Shown here: one piece after another, positions 61,921-64,000 of the stretch
How the letters are laid out: every line of letters starts with the position of its first letter
How positions within the stretch are numbered: the stretch's first letter is position 1
Source: Phymatolithon calcareum
Lineage: Eukaryota; Rhodophyta; Florideophyceae; Hapalidiales
Assembly (NCBI GenBank): GCA_977006965.1
Contig: OZ345384.1
Location: forward strand, 930,001 to 994,000
Length of the DNA: 64,000 nt
Direction of reading: 5' to 3'
Translations under genes and position numbers: made by a program
Notes under the pieces: generated by a model
The model's input: only the letters and a program-made list of their open reading frames with translations
Databases searched by the model: none
What the model was told of the DNA's origin: nothing

Positions 61921-64000
61921 TTTTTCCTTTCAAGTTTATTTAGAAGCCCCACAGACTTCCGAAGATATGGGCAAGGCTTCCTCTGATGCTACCTACCTTT
62001 GTGTAGCTCAAAAAACGTCCACCAGAATGGCGGACGGGAAAACTCAGGACTCAAAGTAGTCCTATTTCAGTCCTCTACGGGATTGTTGGTGCTTGGACTC
62101 GACCACTTTTTGTCTTGCATTCTGCGGATTAATACAGACCTTCTTCGTTCTCCATGCGTTTTATGAGTGTCTTGCTAAATAGTAAGAGCTCATTTAGCGC
62201 CTTTTCTGTTTCCAGTCGTTTTTCTCCTTCGAGTTTGTACCCTGCTAGCGTGCGTTCAAGGGTCTCCATATGCTCTCTAGCTCTGGTGCGGAATTCTTCA
62301 GTCATACTTGTTGTCGGCACCTGTGGGAATCTGCCACAGGCATACTGCAGTGCGAGTTGTCTGTGCTTCACCTTGGGGAACTTGAGGATTGCTGGCAATT
62401 CTCTTGTCTTGTCGTATGGTATCTTACTTTTCCGCTTCGATTCTAGGCGGTCTCCTTCCATTTCCAGAAATTTCGATCGAAGTGTTCGTGAAGATTGGTT
62501 TGTTTGGATATGCTTTACAGCTTCACCAAACGGCTCTCTGGTCCCCATCACGGCAATATCTTTCCTCTTGTACTGCAATTCATGGTTGTTTCTTCTTTCG
62601 GGCACTTCATTTGAATACATACGTTCTTTCGCCTTGTTCCTTCTCAGCATTTTGAAGGCCAAGATTTCTAGATGATGTGGAGCCGTCTGGATCCGGCACA
62701 GGAGACGGAGCCTATCCGTCCTTCCTCCGGCCAGTGGCCCGAAAACTTGATTGAAGAATTTTGCTTCTACTTCCTTGACGGCATTTTGTACGTCTGCTGA
62801 CCAGGGCGTTAAGTGCATTGCGTACTCCCAGCATGGCTGTACTAGCGCCTTGTATATCTGAATACACTTCTGTATACTTAACCCTTTCTTGAACACTCCC
62901 AGTGTACGCAACTCGTACACGGCCGTCCTTGCTTTCTTTAGTCGTTGCATCATTAACGTATCTGTGACTCCTCCGGGGTCTAGGGATACTCCAAGGTACG
63001 TGACCTCCGGAACTTTTGCTAGTACCTTGTTCGCTAGCTTGAAAGTCTTGCCCAATGTTTCCTCTGATTCGAGGACTTCGCTTTTCCCTTGTTTTGTGTT
63101 CCAAGTCATCTCTCGTTCTTGTGGCCATTGGGTATCTATATCCAATAGACCTTGCTGAGCAGCGGGTGATTTCGCGGAGAGAAGAACATCGTCTGCGAAG
63201 AGGATAGCCGGTACTTCAGCCCAGGTTTTCGATTCCCGGCTCATTCGCTCTGCGAATTCATCCATGAAGATGTTGTAGAGGCTTGGACTGAGAGGGGATC
63301 CTTGTGGGACCCCCATGTCCACTAGAAACCAGTTCCTGTTCGCATCATCAATTTTTGCTACCCAGGATGGCGTCAGGAACGCCTCGGCCATTGCGCAGAT
63401 CTCTTTGGCCATTACTTGTCTCATTCTGTTCACCAAGTGTACTCTCGGTACTGTGTCGTAGGCAGCCTTACGGTCCAATACTGCTACACATCTCTGATCC
63501 TCTATTAATAGCTCAGTAACTCTTAGGATGGCCAGTTCAGTGCTGTTCCCCTTTTGGAACCCAAACTGATACCAGTGGTTTGAGTATACTGAGCGCAGCT
63601 TCATATCAATAGCTGTCTCAATAATTTTCCTTGCGAGGCTCAGCAAGGAATCGGTCGGTAGTTTCCGGGGTCCTCGTGTGCCCCCTTCTTGTGTATTGGG
63701 ACGAGGAGCGCTTTCTGCCAGTGCAGAGGCGTGTCTCCACACCTCCCGCAGGCCTCCCACAAGGCTGTAAGCACTTAGTCGTTGAGCGATATATCACCTT
63801 TTAGCATTTCAGCCTTCACCTCGTCTAAGCCTGGTGGCTTTCCGTTTGGTGCTTTACGGATAGCCGCTTCAATTTTTGTCCTCATGTCCTCTGTGCAGTA
63901 GAATTTTCTTAGCCCGGGTTGCCACTTTTCGGTGCCTGGTCTACAATGCTTGAAGTTATCTCAGGACAGCACCGTCATCACCCATAACGATTGAACGCGA
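61921..64000 (-). mobile_element. LINE family H, longest copy, runs off the window
   Basis: Reading the minus strand from the window edge, the RT N-terminus, a long RT frame, the C-terminal domain and a 3' UTR of about 200 bp (ending caataaact-type taaataaacttgaaagg) are present. Only two breaks are visible (a stop near 63779 and a frame change near 63690). It continues beyond 64000, where ORF1 and the endonuclease would lie. Confidence 0.93.
62129..63760 (-). CDS. LINE H reverse transcriptase and C-terminal domain (partial)
   Basis: This 543-codon frame is the best-preserved RT in the window. Motifs include VLDRKAAYDTV (residues 94-104, catalytic Asp96), MGVPQGSPLSPSLYNIFMDE (149-168), LFADDVLLS (187-195, catalytic DD), KWEYAMHL-like PCWEYAMHLTPWSADV, and the family-specific KVKHRQLALQYACGRFPQ near residue 460. 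It ends KRMENEEGLY. The protein copies element RNA at the nicked target. Upstream, in another frame, lies KAPNGKPPGLDEVKAEMLKG (near 63800-63850), the RT start, followed by a stop at about 63779. The frame as given therefore lacks the true N-terminus. The copy is at least slightly damaged. Confidence 0.88.
   Translation of the reverse strand: MGGLREVWRHASALAESAPRPNTQEGGTRGPRKLPTDSLLSLARKIIETAIDMKLRSVYSNHWYQFGFQKGNSTELAILRVTELLIEDQRCVAVLDRKAAYDTVPRVHLVNRMRQVMAKEICAMAEAFLTPSWVAKIDDANRNWFLVDMGVPQGSPLSPSLYNIFMDEFAERMSRESKTWAEVPAILFADDVLLSAKSPAAQQGLLDIDTQWPQEREMTWNTKQGKSEVLESEETLGKTFKLANKVLAKVPEVTYLGVSLDPGGVTDTLMMQRLKKARTAVYELRTLGVFKKGLSIQKCIQIYKALVQPCWEYAMHLTPWSADVQNAVKEVEAKFFNQVFGPLAGGRTDRLRLLCRIQTAPHHLEILAFKMLRRNKAKERMYSNEVPERRNNHELQYKRKDIAVMGTREPFGEAVKHIQTNQSSRTLRSKFLEMEGDRLESKRKSKIPYDKTRELPAILKFPKVKHRQLALQYACGRFPQVPTTSMTEEFRTRAREHMETLERTLAGYKLEGEKRLETEKALNELLLFSKTLIKRMENEEGLY

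Noticed and set aside
1-64000. CRISPR array, rRNA operon or bacterial operon
   Set aside because: No evenly spaced direct repeats with spacers, no rRNA-like sequence and no closely packed co-directional bacterial genes are present. The repeats seen are LTRs, LINE copies, palindromes and the block duplication.

Overview
The window looks like eukaryotic nuclear DNA that is very rich in transposable elements. It holds LTR retrotransposons of two superfamilies, at least five related non-LTR retrotransposon (LINE) families, a pogo-like DNA transposon, short palindromic MITE-like elements, AATAAA-type 3' ends and a decayed NB-ARC/WD40 gene. Nothing looks prokaryotic or organellar. The intron-poor reading frames and the NB-ARC/WD40 fusion would fit a red alga such as a florideophyte, but that assignment is a low-confidence inference.

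Layout. 1-6.9 kb: a nearly intact, recent Ty1/Copia element on the minus strand (854-5770) with LTRs that look identical except for repeat number, a 5-bp target duplication, a polypurine tract and a primer site matching the anticodon arm of initiator tRNA-Met. 6.9-9.1 kb: an internally deleted LINE on the minus strand, a fragment of the local R repeat and a palindromic MITE. 9.1-14.5 kb: a nearly full-length but mutated LINE (ORF1, endonuclease, RT) on the plus strand. 14.5-16.0 kb: a pogo-like transposase pseudogene abutting its 3' end. 16.0-22.4 kb: a GC-rich Ty3/Gypsy element with a C-terminal chromodomain, broken by several stops and frameshifts. 22.75-24.7 kb: an unrecognised GC-rich reading frame on the opposite strand, with two stops. 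25-28.9 kb: AT-rich spacer without genes but with many short palindromes.

28.9-49.5 kb: the most distinctive part, a direct duplication of a block of about 8 kb (28945-37146 and 40931-49490). Each block runs R module, T module, second R module. R and T encode conserved but decayed proteins I do not recognise: a hydrophobic protein, a basic/aromatic protein, secreted Cys-containing coiled-coil proteins, and a Cys/His-containing protein. Each block also carries a pair of adjacent long palindromes. LINE insertions with clear target duplications interrupt the blocks, so the insertions can be ordered in time.

49.5-64 kb: LINE fragments of families G, H, J, K and L (labels are mine) surround a minus-strand NB-ARC/WD40 pseudogene (51.8-55.3 kb). 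A small eight-cysteine secreted peptide gene (58245-58454, minus) is the best candidate for an intact host gene. The window ends inside the most complete RT reading frame (61.9-64 kb, minus).

Most coding sequence is therefore mobile and decayed. The only long open frames are the Copia polyprotein and the terminal LINE RT. All assignments come from reading the sequence and remembered family motifs; no database search was possible.
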